DNA from: Aliirhizobium wenxiniae
GTDB lineage: Bacteria > Pseudomonadota > Alphaproteobacteria > Rhizobiales > Rhizobiaceae
NCBI RefSeq assembly: GCF_019511445.1
Contig: NZ_JAEUAN010000028.1
Location: forward strand, 21,383 to 85,382
Direction of reading: 5' to 3'
Length of the DNA: 64,000 nt
Every line of letters begins with the position of its first letter. Position 1 is the stretch's first letter. The position numbers and the translations under genes were made by a program. Below are positions 42,608 through 51,929 of this stretch, in pieces. A model generated the notes under the pieces. That model saw only the letters and a program-made list of their open reading frames with translations. It was not told the DNA's origin and made no database searches.

Positions 42608-43780
42608 TCAGAGCGCCTCGACGCAAAGAGCGATGCCCATGCCGCCGCCGATGCAGAGCGTTGCGAGGCCCTTCCTGGCGTTGCGGGCTTTCAGCGCATG
42701 CAAGAGCGTGACCAGAACGCGGGCGCCGGAAGCGCCGATCGGATGGCCGATGGCGATCGCCCCGCCATTGACGTTGACCTTGGCCGGATCCCAGCCGAGT
42801 TCGCGGTTGACGGAAAGAGCCTGTGCCGCAAACGCCTCATTGGCCTCGATCAGGTCGAGATCGTTGATGTTCCAGCCGGCCCGTTCCAGCGCCTTGCGCG
42901 AGGCCGGGATCGGGCCGGTGCCCATGATCGAGGCATCGACGCCCATCGTCGCAAACGAGGCGATCCGGGCAAGCGGGGTGAGACCCCGACGGGCAGCTTC
43001 GTCCTCGCGCATCAGAACCACGGCGGCAGCACCGTCGTTGAGGCCAGAGGCATTGCCGGCCGTCACCGTGCCGTCCTTCTTGAAGGCAGGCTTGAGGCCG
43101 GAAAGCGCTTCCAGCGTCGTGGCGCGCGGGTTCTCGTCGGTATCGACGATGATGTCACCCTTGCGGGTCTTGATCGTTACCGGAACGATTTCCGCCTTGA
43201 ACCGGCCTTCAGCGATCGCGGCTGCAGCCTTGGTCTGCGAGGCGAGCGCGAAGGCATCCTGCTCTTCGCGGGTGAGCTTGTATTTCTCGGCGACGTTTTC
43301 GGCGGTGATGCCCATGTGGTAGTCGTTGAACGCATCCCACAGACCATCGCGGATCATCGTGTCGACGAACTCGGCCGAGCCCATCTTGACGCCGGTGCGC
43401 AGGACGGCGGCATGCGGGGCAAGGCTCATGTTCTCCTGGCCGCCAGCCACGACCACATCGGCATCGCCGGCAAGGATCGACTGGGCGCCAAGTGCGACCG
43501 CACGCAGGCCAGAGCCGCAGACCTGGTTGATGGTGAGCGCTGAGGCCTCCATCGGAATGTCGGCGGCAACGGAAGCCTGGCGGGCGGTATTCTGGCCCTG
43601 GCCGGCGCTCAGCACATGGCCGAGCACAACGTCGGAGACGGCAGAAGCTTCAAGCTTGGCGCGTTCGAGAACCTCGCGGATGACGATCGAACCCAGCTGG
43701 CTGGCGGGAAGGGTGGAAAGCCCACCCATGAACTTGCCGATCGCCGTGCGGGCGGCCGATACGATTACGATATTGGTCAT
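42608..43780 (-). CDS. atoB: Acetyl-CoA acetyltransferase (thiolase)
   Basis: 390 aa. The acylation Cys is in TINQVCGSGLRAVALGAQS near residue 88. The C-terminal signatures are NVNGGAIAIGHPIGASGARV (His) and TLCIGGGMGIAL (second Cys). Cleaves acetoacetyl-CoA to two acetyl-CoA, or the reverse for PHB synthesis. Last gene of the atoD-atoA-atoE-atoB operon, which points to acetoacetate/butyrate use rather than PHB formation. Confidence 0.95.
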   Translation of the reverse strand: MTNIVIVSAARTAIGKFMGGLSTLPASQLGSIVIREVLERAKLEASAVSDVVLGHVLSAGQGQNTARQASVAADIPMEASALTINQVCGSGLRAVALGAQSILAGDADVVVAGGQENMSLAPHAAVLRTGVKMGSAEFVDTMIRDGLWDAFNDYHMGITAENVAEKYKLTREEQDAFALASQTKAAAAIAEGRFKAEIVPVTIKTRKGDIIVDTDENPRATTLEALSGLKPAFKKDGTVTAGNASGLNDGAAAVVLMREDEAARRGLTPLARIASFATMGVDASIMGTGPIPASRKALERAGWNINDLDLIEANEAFAAQALSVNRELGWDPAKVNVNGGAIAIGHPIGASGARVLVTLLHALKARNARKGLATLCIGGGMGIALCVEAL

Positions 43781-43855
43781 GGTTTTACTCCGGTAATGTT
43801 GCCATTTTGGAAGAAGGCACGAGCGCGTCAGGGATCGTTGACGCGCCCGAAAAAG

Positions 43856-45223
43856 TCAGAAGCAATAGAGGCCTATCAGGAAGATCGGCAGCGTGACGAT
43901 GAGAGCGGTCACGCAATAGCCCATGATGTCACGCACCCCGAGCCCGGCGATTGCCAAAGCGGGCAGTGCCCAGAAAGGCTGCGCCATGTTCATCCATTCC
44001 TCGCCATAGGCGATGGCCATGGCGGCGATCCCCTTGTCGACGCCAAGAGCTTCTGCAGCAGGCATGATGAAGGGACCCTGGACAACCCAGTGACCGCCAC
44101 CGGACGGCACGGCGAAGTTGACGAAGCCGGACGAAAGGAATGCCAGAACGGGGAACGTGTCCTTGGTGGCGATTTCCACGAACCAGTTGGTGATAAGGCC
44201 ACCCAGACCGGAATGTTCCATCATCAGCTGGATACCGGCATAGAACGGGAACTGGATCATGATCCCGGCTGTGCCGCGGGCAGCATTGCTGATGGCACGG
44301 GCATAGGCCATCGGGGTTTGGTGCAGAAGCAGACCGGCAATCACCATCATCAGGTTGACGATGTTGACCGTCATGTTGAAGCCGTGGCTTTGGAAATACT
44401 GGACCAGATAGACGATGCCGAGTGCCGCTACGATCCAGACGAAAATCCGGCTTTCTTCCATGCGCTCGGCAAAAGTCGCATCGGGACCGAGCACGCGCTT
44501 TGTCGATTCCTCCGGCTGCAGAAGCTTGGGATCGATTGCAACGACGTCCTTCTCCGCAGGGTGCATGAAGCGGCAAAGGAAGGGCAGGACCACAATCAGG
44601 GCGACCGTGATGAAGATATTGTAACCGGTGAAGATCGTGTCCGAGATCGGGATGAGGCCGATCGATTTCTCCATCGGATTACCGGGCGTGGCGGCAACCA
44701 GCGGAACGGAAGCCGAGAGGCCGCCATGCCACGTCATGAAGCCGATATAGGCAGACGCAATCAGCAGGCGGTAATCTGCAGCCGGAATGCGGCGGGCAAC
44801 CTGACGGGCGAACATGGCGCCGACAACCAGACCAAAACCCCAGTTGATGACACAGGCGACGCTGGAAGCAAACACGACCAGCATGACACCCTGCCGCGGT
44901 GTCTTGGCGATCGATGACAGCTTCACCATCAGCTTGTGGATAGGCTCCGAACTGGCCAATGCATGGCCCGTCACCAGAACCAGGGCCATCTGCATCGAGA
45001 ATGCCAGGAGGTTCCAGAAACCGTCACCCCACATGTTGACCATATCGAGCGGGGAGGACGGCGTCAGGAAAACGCCAAGGGCGAAGGTGATGATCGTCAG
45101 GAGGATAGCAAAGACCAAGGGGTCCGGTAGATACCGACTGACAAGGCTTGAAAGGCCTCTCGTCAGGGCATGAATAGGGTTGAAACGGCTCGCGCTCGTT
45201 TCCTCGCTGGGAACGGACGACAT
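43856..45223 (-). CDS. atoE: Short-chain fatty acid transporter AtoE family
   Basis: 455 aa with roughly ten membrane helices. Typical AtoE stretches: SSLVSRYLPDPLVFAILLTI near residue 21, MVNMWGDGFWNLLAFSMQMA, DYRLLIASAYIGFMTWHGGL, and VPSGGGHWVVQGPFIMPAAE near the C-terminus. It imports acetate/butyrate/acetoacetate-type acids across the inner membrane. It lies between the CoA-transferase and thiolase genes. Confidence 0.93.
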   Translation of the reverse strand: MSSVPSEETSASRFNPIHALTRGLSSLVSRYLPDPLVFAILLTIITFALGVFLTPSSPLDMVNMWGDGFWNLLAFSMQMALVLVTGHALASSEPIHKLMVKLSSIAKTPRQGVMLVVFASSVACVINWGFGLVVGAMFARQVARRIPAADYRLLIASAYIGFMTWHGGLSASVPLVAATPGNPMEKSIGLIPISDTIFTGYNIFITVALIVVLPFLCRFMHPAEKDVVAIDPKLLQPEESTKRVLGPDATFAERMEESRIFVWIVAALGIVYLVQYFQSHGFNMTVNIVNLMMVIAGLLLHQTPMAYARAISNAARGTAGIMIQFPFYAGIQLMMEHSGLGGLITNWFVEIATKDTFPVLAFLSSGFVNFAVPSGGGHWVVQGPFIMPAAEALGVDKGIAAMAIAYGEEWMNMAQPFWALPALAIAGLGVRDIMGYCVTALIVTLPIFLIGLYCF

Positions 45224-45253
45224 GATGTGTCTCTTTCTAAATGAGTGGAAGGA

Positions 45254-45910
45254 TCACGCGGTGATCTGCATCTCGGGAACGTTCGAAGGAATGATCAGCT
45301 CGCAATCCGTGGCGGCTTTCACCTGATCGATCGAAACGCCGGGTGCCGTCTCCTTGAGGATGAGGCCTTCATCGCTGGGCTGAAGAACCGCAAGGTCGGT
45401 GACGATCAGATCTACGCGGCGCACAGATGTCAGCGGCAGCGTGCATTTCGATACAATCTTCGACTTGCCCTTGGCGGTGTGCTGCATGGCAACGATCACC
45501 TGTTTGGCGCCGGATACAAGGTCCATCGCGCCACCCATGCCCGGCACCATCTTGCCCGGCACCATCCAGTTGGCGAGCTGGCCCGACTGGTCGACCTGCA
45601 GGCCGCCAAGCACGGTTACGTCGAGATGGCCGCCTCGGATGAGCCCGAAGGATGTGGCACTGTCGAAGGCGCAGGCGCCCGGCAGGGCACCGATGAAAGC
45701 ACCGCCAGCGTCGGTCAGATCACCCAGCGCAAAGCCCTGCTCCGGAAGTGCCGACATGCCGATAAGCCCGTTCTCCGACTGAAAGAAGACATTCATGTCC
45801 TTCGGCAGGTGAGCCGCCACCATCGTCGGCAAGCCGATGCCCAGATTGACGAGGAAACCGTCCTTCAGTTCAAGCGCAACGCGCTTGGCGATCAAAGTCT
45901 TTTCATCCAT
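45254..45910 (-). CDS. atoA: Acetoacetate CoA-transferase, subunit B
   Basis: 218 aa. Subunit B signatures: RVALELKDGFLVNLGIGLPT near residue 8, and the catalytic Glu in FFQSENGLIGM near 51. It moves CoA from acetyl-CoA (or succinyl-CoA) to acetoacetate or short fatty acids. The ATG at 45910 lies inside the end of the subunit A gene (8-bp overlap), so the subunits are coupled. Confidence 0.95.
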   Translation of the reverse strand: MDEKTLIAKRVALELKDGFLVNLGIGLPTMVAAHLPKDMNVFFQSENGLIGMSALPEQGFALGDLTDAGGAFIGALPGACAFDSATSFGLIRGGHLDVTVLGGLQVDQSGQLANWMVPGKMVPGMGGAMDLVSGAKQVIVAMQHTAKGKSKIVSKCTLPLTSVRRVDLIVTDLAVLQPSDEGLILKETAPGVSIDQVKAATDCELIIPSNVPEMQITA

Positions 45911-46565
45911 GACGGTTCTCCGTAGCAATGAGGTAGTCCACAAGCACGTTCGGGGTCACGACGACATCCGGAGGAATGACACCAACGGGAACGATATCTG
46001 CGGCTTCAACGACCACGGTTTCGGCCGACATCGCCATCAACGGATTGAAATTGCGTGCCGTCAGCGCGTAGTCGACATTTCCGTAATAGTCGGCGCGTTT
46101 GGCGTTGATCAGCGCGAAATCCGCCTTCAGCGGCTTCTCGACGAGAAAGGTCTTGCCATCGATTTCGATGGTCTGTTTGCCTTCGTCCACCGTCGTGCCG
46201 ACACCCGTCGGCGTCAGGACGCCGCCAAGGCCGAAACCGCCGGAGCGGATACGCTCCGCAAGCGTACCCTGCGGCACGAGCTCGACCTGCGTTTCCCCCG
46301 CAATCATTTGCCGCTGTGTTTCAGGGTTGGTACCGATATGGCTGGTCACCAGCTTTGCGACCAGTTTCGCATCGATCAGTATTCCGATTCCGACATTCGG
46401 GCGGGCGGTATCGTTGGCGATAACCGTCAGGCCCTTTTTGCCCTGCCGCACAAGTTCATCCATCAGGCGATGGGGTGTGCCGGCGCCCATAAAGCCGCCG
46501 ATCATCAACACTGCACCTTCGGGGGTGGCCGCAACGGCCTCTTCCAGCGTTCGCAATTTACTCAT
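45903..46565 (-). CDS. atoD: Acetoacetate CoA-transferase, subunit A
   Basis: 220 aa. Glycine-rich CoA-binding motif IGGFMGAGTPHRLMDELVRQ near residue 22, and QVELVPQGTLAERIRSGGFG near 92. Forms the heteromeric transferase with the next gene product. First gene of the operon; a GGAAGGAAAG ribosome site precedes the ATG at 46565. A sigma-54 promoter candidate lies about 140 bp upstream. Confidence 0.95.
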   Translation of the reverse strand: MSKLRTLEEAVAATPEGAVLMIGGFMGAGTPHRLMDELVRQGKKGLTVIANDTARPNVGIGILIDAKLVAKLVTSHIGTNPETQRQMIAGETQVELVPQGTLAERIRSGGFGLGGVLTPTGVGTTVDEGKQTIEIDGKTFLVEKPLKADFALINAKRADYYGNVDYALTARNFNPLMAMSAETVVVEAADIVPVGVIPPDVVVTPNVLVDYLIATENRHG

Positions 46566-46703
46566 GAAATATTCTTCCTTTCCTTGACGGGAAGGAGAAT
46601 TTGCCTGCCGGCGAAAACGAGCGCCGACCGACCTGATCCTCCTGAACTGCCCAGAAAAAATGCTTCAGGAGAGAGGTTTTCAGGCAGTTCGCTTAAGTAA
46701 ATT

Positions 46704-46718
46704 GCATAAAGCATGCCA
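46704..46718 (-). promoter_or_regulatory. Sigma-54 promoter of the ato operon
   Basis: On the minus strand TGGCATGCTTTATGC fits the -24/-12 consensus (TGGCAY, then the -12 TGC) with correct GG-to-GC spacing. Transcription would start near 46692, giving a leader of about 127 nt to atoD. The AtoC-type activator gene lies directly upstream. Confidence 0.75.
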
Positions 46719-46797
46719 TTTTCATTTCGGGCGAAAAGTGCCTTGGAGTTGCGGTTCGTCAGCGTGAAACGTGACTTGCCGCGCAAGATAATGCATA

Positions 46798-46817
46798 GTG
46801 CGCACAGGGTTGCGCAC
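46798..46817. promoter_or_regulatory. Candidate AtoC upstream activating site
   Basis: Inverted repeat GTGCGCA (46798-46804), 6-bp spacer, TGCGCAC (46811-46817), located 80-100 bp upstream of the -24 box, a normal position for an enhancer-binding protein. E. coli AtoC sites also contain GTGCGCA-like arms, from memory. It lacks a T-run, so it is less likely to be the atoC terminator. Confidence 0.5.
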
Positions 46818-46840
46818 CTTCACCTGCAGAACCGGATGGT

Positions 46841-48226
46841 TCAGGAGATTTCATGTTCCTGCAGCTTGTAGAGCAGCGAGCGGCGGCTGATGCCCAGCTG
46901 TCTTGCCGTCTTGACCCGGTTTCCGCCGTTTCGCGCCAATGCCTCGGTGATGACGCGCGCCTCAAAGTCCGAAATCAGGTCGCGCAACGCCTTGTCATGA
47001 GCGTCCGGTTCCGGCATCGCAAAAGCCTCGCCGCCCTCTTCGAGGGGGCATGCAATATGTTCAGGCAGGTCTTCTGCAAAGACCAACCCGCCGGTGCTCA
47101 TGACGACCGCACGTTCCACTGCATTCGAGAGCTCGCGCACATTTCCCGGCCAGGAATAGCGCATCAGGCACTCGACGGCATTCTGATCGAAGCCATCGAC
47201 TTCGATATGGTTTTCAGAGGCGAAGCGCTGGAGAAAGTGACTGGAGAGCAGCCGGACATCTTCCGGCCTTTCCCGCAAGGGAACCGTGCGCAGCGTCACG
47301 ACATTGAGGCGGAAGTAGAGATCCTGGCGAAACAGGTTCTGCCGGACCATCTCCTCCAGGTTCCGGTTGGTCGCAACGACGATGCGAACATCCGCCGGGA
47401 TAGGCTTGTCGCCGCCCACACGTTCGAACTCGCGCTCCTGCTGGACCCTCAGAAGCTTGACCTGCAGGCTGGCGGAAATGTCGCCGATCTCGTCCAGAAA
47501 CAGGGTTCCGCCATCCGCCTGCTCGAAACGCCCCGACCTGCGGGCGACCGCGCCTGAAAAGGCACCTTTCTCGTGGCCGAAAAATTCGCTCTCAAGCAAC
47601 CCTTCCGGTACCGCCGCACAGTTGATCTTGACGAAAGGGCCATTGCTGCGCGTGCTGTTATAGTGAATGGCGGAGGCAATCATTTCCTTGCCGGTACCGC
47701 TTTCTCCCGTCACCAGAACCGTTGCGTTGCTTTTGGCGACCTTCGCCACCATCTGCAGCAGGTCGAGCATTTTCGGACTGTTGGTCAGTATACGATCCAT
47801 GCGATAGCTGGCGGAAAGCTCCCGCTGAAGCGTGGCGATATCGTCCCGCATGGTTCGCATCTGCAGCGCTCTGCCGATCAGAAGCATGACCTCGGCAATA
47901 TCGAACGGCTTGATGATATAATCGAAGGCCCCGTCCTTTATCGCCTGCACCGCGGTGCCGACTTCGGCATAGGCAGTCATCAGGATGACTATGGCCGCAC
48001 GATCGATCCGGCGTATCTCCGCTAGCGCCTGCAGCCCCGTCATGTTCGGCATGCGGATATCCATCAAAACGATGTCGGGCCGATGCAGCGAGAATTCCGC
48101 CACGGCTTCCGCGCCATCACTTGCCGTGGTGACGCTATAACCCGCCTTCGTCAAAACGGCGGTGAGCATCTGGCGGATCGCCTCATCGTCATCAACAACG
48201 AGGGCGGTATTGGAAGATCTGTTCAT
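46841..48226 (-). CDS. atoC: AtoC-type sigma-54 response regulator
   Basis: 461 aa. Receiver domain (ALVVDDDEAIRQM; phosphoacceptor in IVLMDIRMPNMTG; Lys in YIIKPFDIAE), AAA+ domain (Walker A TGESGTGKEM; Walker B GGTLFLDEIGDIS) and a Fis-type HTH (NRVKTARQLGISRRSLLYKL). The sigma-54 contact loop reads GAFSGA instead of GAFTGA. It is expected to activate the downstream atoDAEB operon. Its ATG overlaps the stop of the kinase remnant (ATGA). Confidence 0.92.
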   Translation of the reverse strand: MNRSSNTALVVDDDEAIRQMLTAVLTKAGYSVTTASDGAEAVAEFSLHRPDIVLMDIRMPNMTGLQALAEIRRIDRAAIVILMTAYAEVGTAVQAIKDGAFDYIIKPFDIAEVMLLIGRALQMRTMRDDIATLQRELSASYRMDRILTNSPKMLDLLQMVAKVAKSNATVLVTGESGTGKEMIASAIHYNSTRSNGPFVKINCAAVPEGLLESEFFGHEKGAFSGAVARRSGRFEQADGGTLFLDEIGDISASLQVKLLRVQQEREFERVGGDKPIPADVRIVVATNRNLEEMVRQNLFRQDLYFRLNVVTLRTVPLRERPEDVRLLSSHFLQRFASENHIEVDGFDQNAVECLMRYSWPGNVRELSNAVERAVVMSTGGLVFAEDLPEHIACPLEEGGEAFAMPEPDAHDKALRDLISDFEARVITEALARNGGNRVKTARQLGISRRSLLYKLQEHEIS

Positions 48227-48893
48227 GTGGAGGGCAATTCGTCGGTTCTATGGTGGAGCAGCGGAAGACGAAGGCTAACTTCCGTCCCTTCTCCGCGTTT
48301 CGAGGTAATTGTAACCGTGCCGTAATGTGCATCGACGATGCGATGTACCATGGCGAGGCCAAGGCCCGTGCCGTTCGGCTTCGTGGAGTAGAAGGGATCG
48401 AAGATCTTTTCGAGATCTTCCTCCGAGATCCCCTCTCCATCATCCTTGAACCGTATCAACGCCACTCCGTTGGGCTGCACGCAGGTGGAGATCCAGATCG
48501 TGCCGGTCCTTTCGATCGCCTGAAGAGCATTGATGATGATGTTGAGAAAAGCCTGCTTAAGCGACTCCCCGTCCCCCTCGATGACCGGCATGTCGGGTGA
48601 CAGATCCTGCACCACCTGGGCACTTGATTTACCGCATGCCAGAAGCAGGACTTCACCAAGCAGGTCGTTGATCTGGATGAACTGGATGGCCGGCGGCCGG
48701 GGTTTTCCGAATTCGAGCAATTCGGCAATGATCGCGTTGAGACTGTCGACCTGACGGATGATCAGCGGCGCATATTTCTGCCATTCTTCAATGTCGTCGC
48801 AGCTTTCAAGAAACTGTTGACGGCAATGCCGAAAATTGCCAGCAGCTTGCCACGGATAGTATCCGGGACAATGCGATTTACAAATGATGCCAT
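48223..48893 (-). pseudogene. atoS: AtoS-type sensor kinase, internal deletion remnant
   Basis: From the ATG at 48893 the first 26 codons read MASFVNRIVPDTIRGKLLAI then FGIAVN, a typical sensor-kinase N-terminus. At about 48808-48824 the sequence jumps, in a different frame, to the end of the dimerisation helix (ESCDDIEEWQKYAPLIIRQV, DSLNAIIAELLEFGKPRPP). It then runs through an intact ATPase domain (LNIIINALQAIERTG, DDGEGISEEDLEKIF, GTGLGLAMVHRIVDAH). The whole sensor and the phosphorylated His box are missing. No functional kinase can be made. Confidence 0.85.
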
Positions 48894-49157
48894 AGCAATT
48901 CGTCACGTCAGAAGATCAATGAAATTGACATCGACCAGACGGCGCTCTCGCCTCTTGATGGATTTGGAAATGTTTCAACGCGTCTTTGAGGCGCATTGTT
49001 ACAAGGAACCGGGCCTGGCCTTTTGATCTGCCGCAAATACCTGGCTGCGGTCGCGCCAAGGCGTCGTGCCATGCTCGATGCGGAGAGCAAATAGACGGTA
49101 GAGGCCACGCCTCCATGGTATCGCGGATTTTGCATGGTACCGGTGATCGCGCGACAC
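48894..49157. other. Intergenic region with no supported gene
   Basis: Lies between the kinase remnant and the uxuA terminator. A 90-codon minus-strand frame exists but has no family resemblance or ribosome site. It probably carries the original atoSC promoter; nothing else is distinguishable. Confidence 0.4.
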
Positions 49158-49186
49158 CAAAAACCCGCCCAGGGCATGGGCGGGTC
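49158..49186 (-). terminator. Intrinsic terminator of the nag/uxu operon
   Basis: ACCCGCCC (49163-49170) and GGGCGGGT (49178-49185) with a 7-nt loop; on the minus strand followed by TTTTTGG. It lies 50 bp beyond the uxuA stop. Confidence 0.88.
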
Positions 49187-49234
49187 TGAACAGCTGATAT
49201 CAGCTCACCTGACAGGAATGCCGCAACTCACCCG

Positions 49235-50425
49235 TCAACCGAGATCATGCGGCGCAAGAGTATCGATGGTCCGCATGATGCCTCTCAATTCGGCAAGCCC
49301 CTTCAGGCGGCCGATACAGGAGTAACCCGGATTGACCTTCTTGCCGATGTCGTCAACGATTGCGTGCCCATGGTCCGGCCGCATCGGGATTTCCCAATCG
49401 ACCCTACCGGCATTTTGACGGCGGCGCTCTTCCGCCATCAGTGCCATGGTGACACGAACCATATCCGTATCCCCCTCCAGATGCTCCGCCTCGTGAAAGG
49501 AACCATCGCCTTCCCTGGTAACATTGCGCAGATGAGCAAAGTGAATGTCTGGGGCGAACTCCTTGGCCATGGCAACCAGATCATTGTCCGGATTGGCGCC
49601 ATAGGAACCGGTGCATAGCGTGATGCCGTTCGACGGCGAACGTACGGCATTGATGAGCGCATGCGCATCGGAGCGATTGCGGACGATACGCGGCAATCCG
49701 AACAGCGAGAACGGCGGATCATCTGGATGAATGGCCATCTTGACGCCGACCTCTTCGGCGACGGGCACGACTTCGTTCAGGAAGGCGAACAGGTTTTCGC
49801 GCAAGCCCTCTTCCGACAGCTCCTTGTAGACGTCGAGCATCCGGTTGAGGCTTTGCCGATCGTAGACGAATTCGCGCGCAGGCACCCATTCGATCAGGTT
49901 ACGCTCCAGCCGCGCCTTGTCGGAATCGCTCATTGTCTTGAAGCGTTCTTCGGCGCGCGCAATTCGCTCCGCCGGATGGTCGTGCTCCGCACCCGGACGC
50001 TGAAGCATGAACATGTCGTAAGCGCAAAATTCCACCACGTCGAAACGCAGCGCAGTACCGCCATGGGGCATGGGGTAATCGAGATCTGTGCGCGTCCAGT
50101 CCGTGATCGCCATGAAATTGTAGCAGACCGTGGTGATTCCCGCTTCGGCAACGGCGCGGATGGATGCCTTGTAGTTATCGATCAGCTCGCGGAAATTGCC
50201 GGTCCGGGTCTTGACGTTCTCGTGCACGATGATGCTTTCCACCACCGACCAGGTCAGGCCATTTGCCGCGATCAGGGCCTTGCGCTTCAACACCTCCTCC
50301 AGCGGCCAGGCACGGCCGTCATTGAGATGATGAAGAGCGGTCACGATGCCGGTCGCACCTGCCTGTTTTACATGATCGAGCGTTACCGTGTCGTCGGAAC
50401 CGAACCACCGCCAAGTCTGTTTCAT
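49235..50425 (-). CDS. uxuA: Mannonate dehydratase UxuA
   Basis: 396 aa. Dehydrates D-mannonate to 2-keto-3-deoxygluconate in hexuronate catabolism. Visible: TWRWFGSDDTVTLDHVKQAG at the N-terminus, WSVVESIIVHENVKT, CYNFMAITDWTRTDL, MAIHPDDPPFSLFGLPRIV near residue 235, and WEIPMRPDHGHAIVDD near 345 with metal-binding residues. Last gene of the operon; 12 bp after uxuB. Confidence 0.95.
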   Translation of the reverse strand: MKQTWRWFGSDDTVTLDHVKQAGATGIVTALHHLNDGRAWPLEEVLKRKALIAANGLTWSVVESIIVHENVKTRTGNFRELIDNYKASIRAVAEAGITTVCYNFMAITDWTRTDLDYPMPHGGTALRFDVVEFCAYDMFMLQRPGAEHDHPAERIARAEERFKTMSDSDKARLERNLIEWVPAREFVYDRQSLNRMLDVYKELSEEGLRENLFAFLNEVVPVAEEVGVKMAIHPDDPPFSLFGLPRIVRNRSDAHALINAVRSPSNGITLCTGSYGANPDNDLVAMAKEFAPDIHFAHLRNVTREGDGSFHEAEHLEGDTDMVRVTMALMAEERRRQNAGRVDWEIPMRPDHGHAIVDDIGKKVNPGYSCIGRLKGLAELRGIMRTIDTLAPHDLG

Positions 50426-50437
50426 CGTGCCATGCCC

Positions 50438-51898
50438 TTAACTGTTGAGATCATCGATAGCGCTTGCAGCGCCGAATGTGTTGATTTGCGTCAGACGATT
50501 GGCGACCAGCAGTGCCAACTGGCCACGGCCAGCGGCGTCACCGCCAAAGCCAGTCAGGTCAAAGACCGCCTCTACTTCCGCGATGCCGGGATTGGGAAAC
50601 AATGGAATGGCGACAAGTCCGCCATCGAGAGGATCCGTGAACTCTGCCAGAGCCGGACGCCCGGCCAGCGCCGCAATCCAAGCCGCAATGACCATGGCGA
50701 GATGGTCGGCAGGCAGGCCTCGATCAATACGTTCGATCGCAGCCTGAACTATGCGCTGCGGCAGCTTCTGTGATCCGTCATTGGCGATCTGAGCCGTTCG
50801 GTGCCGCAACGCAGTATTCGAGAAACGCCGCTTCAGGTCATCGATATAGATCAACGGCCGAAGTCCCTCCTCCTCGGGCAAGGTCGGGATCAGCTCTTCC
50901 CACAGGCCCTCCACGAAAGCGGATATGCGGAGGTCTGCGAAGGCGGACGCCACCGTTTCATGTCCGAGCAGCAAGCCGAGATAGGCGATCGCAGAATGCG
51001 CACCGTTCAACAGGCGGATCTTCATCAATTCGAAAGGCCGCACATCACGCACGAAGGTCACGCCATGACGTTCCAGCGCCGGACGCCCGAGCGTGAACCT
51101 GTCTTCGACAACCCATTGCGCAAAGGGCTCGCAGGCAACCGGCCAGGCATCCTGCACGCCAAGAAGATGATCGATGTCGGCTCGATCCCTATCGGTCGTT
51201 GCGGGAACGATGCGATCGACCGTCGTCGATGGGCAGGCCACACGCTGCTCGATGAAGGCCGCGAGTTCATGGCTTCGCCGCGCGGCGAAGGAAACGAGAA
51301 GCCGGTGCAGCACGCGGCCATTATCCGCGAGATTATCGCAGCTGAGAACCGTGAAGGGCTCGACTCCATTCTTCCGGCGCCGATCGATAGCGCCGACGAT
51401 AAACCCGAAAATAGATCGCGGTCGCTCGGGCTCATCCAGATCAGCAAGGATATCGGCATGCTCGAAATCGAGATCGCCGTTGACATTCCGGAGATAGGCC
51501 TTTTCCGTCACCGTGAGGCTGACGATCCGGATCGACGGGCTGGACATGATGTCGAGAAGCCGCGCCGGATCTTCCGGGACGACGACAAGATCCTGCAACG
51601 CGCCGATAACGCGGAGAGAACGCCGGTCACCGTCGCCAACGGCAATCGTATAAAGCCAGTCCTGCAGCTTCAGCGCATCGCGGGTCTCGGGGCTTCTCAG
51701 TGATGCGCCGATCACACCCCAATCCGTCGCCCCCTCATTCAGGCAATCATCAATGAAAACCGCCTGATGGGCGCGGTGAAACGCTCCGATCCCCAGATGC
51801 ACAATCCCAGCCGTGACCGCTGCGCGATCATATCCCGGCTGCTCGACGGAGGGGGCCAGACCATTGAGCGTCGCATTGGAAAGACGTTTCATGTTCAT
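50438..51898 (-). CDS. uxuB: Fructuronate reductase UxuB (mannitol dehydrogenase family)
   Basis: 486 aa. Reduces D-fructuronate to D-mannonate with NADH. The N-terminal Rossmann portion has GIVHLGIGAFHRAHQAVFID near residue 30, VTEKAYLRN follows, and the family signature is MKIRLLNGAHSAIAYLGLLL near 300. Pairing with uxuA fixes it as the uronate branch rather than mannitol dehydrogenase. Start ATG at 51898 or 51892; ribosome site unclear. Confidence 0.92.
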   Translation of the reverse strand: MNMKRLSNATLNGLAPSVEQPGYDRAAVTAGIVHLGIGAFHRAHQAVFIDDCLNEGATDWGVIGASLRSPETRDALKLQDWLYTIAVGDGDRRSLRVIGALQDLVVVPEDPARLLDIMSSPSIRIVSLTVTEKAYLRNVNGDLDFEHADILADLDEPERPRSIFGFIVGAIDRRRKNGVEPFTVLSCDNLADNGRVLHRLLVSFAARRSHELAAFIEQRVACPSTTVDRIVPATTDRDRADIDHLLGVQDAWPVACEPFAQWVVEDRFTLGRPALERHGVTFVRDVRPFELMKIRLLNGAHSAIAYLGLLLGHETVASAFADLRISAFVEGLWEELIPTLPEEEGLRPLIYIDDLKRRFSNTALRHRTAQIANDGSQKLPQRIVQAAIERIDRGLPADHLAMVIAAWIAALAGRPALAEFTDPLDGGLVAIPLFPNPGIAEVEAVFDLTGFGGDAAGRGQLALLVANRLTQINTFGAASAIDDLNS

Positions 51899-51929
51899 GA
51901 GAAGGTGAAGTCCGCTTCCGGGGGCATGA

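Noticed and set aside
48908..49177. 90-codon minus-strand frame between the kinase remnant and uxuA
   Set aside because: No ribosome site or family resemblance, and it runs across the uxuA terminator hairpin.
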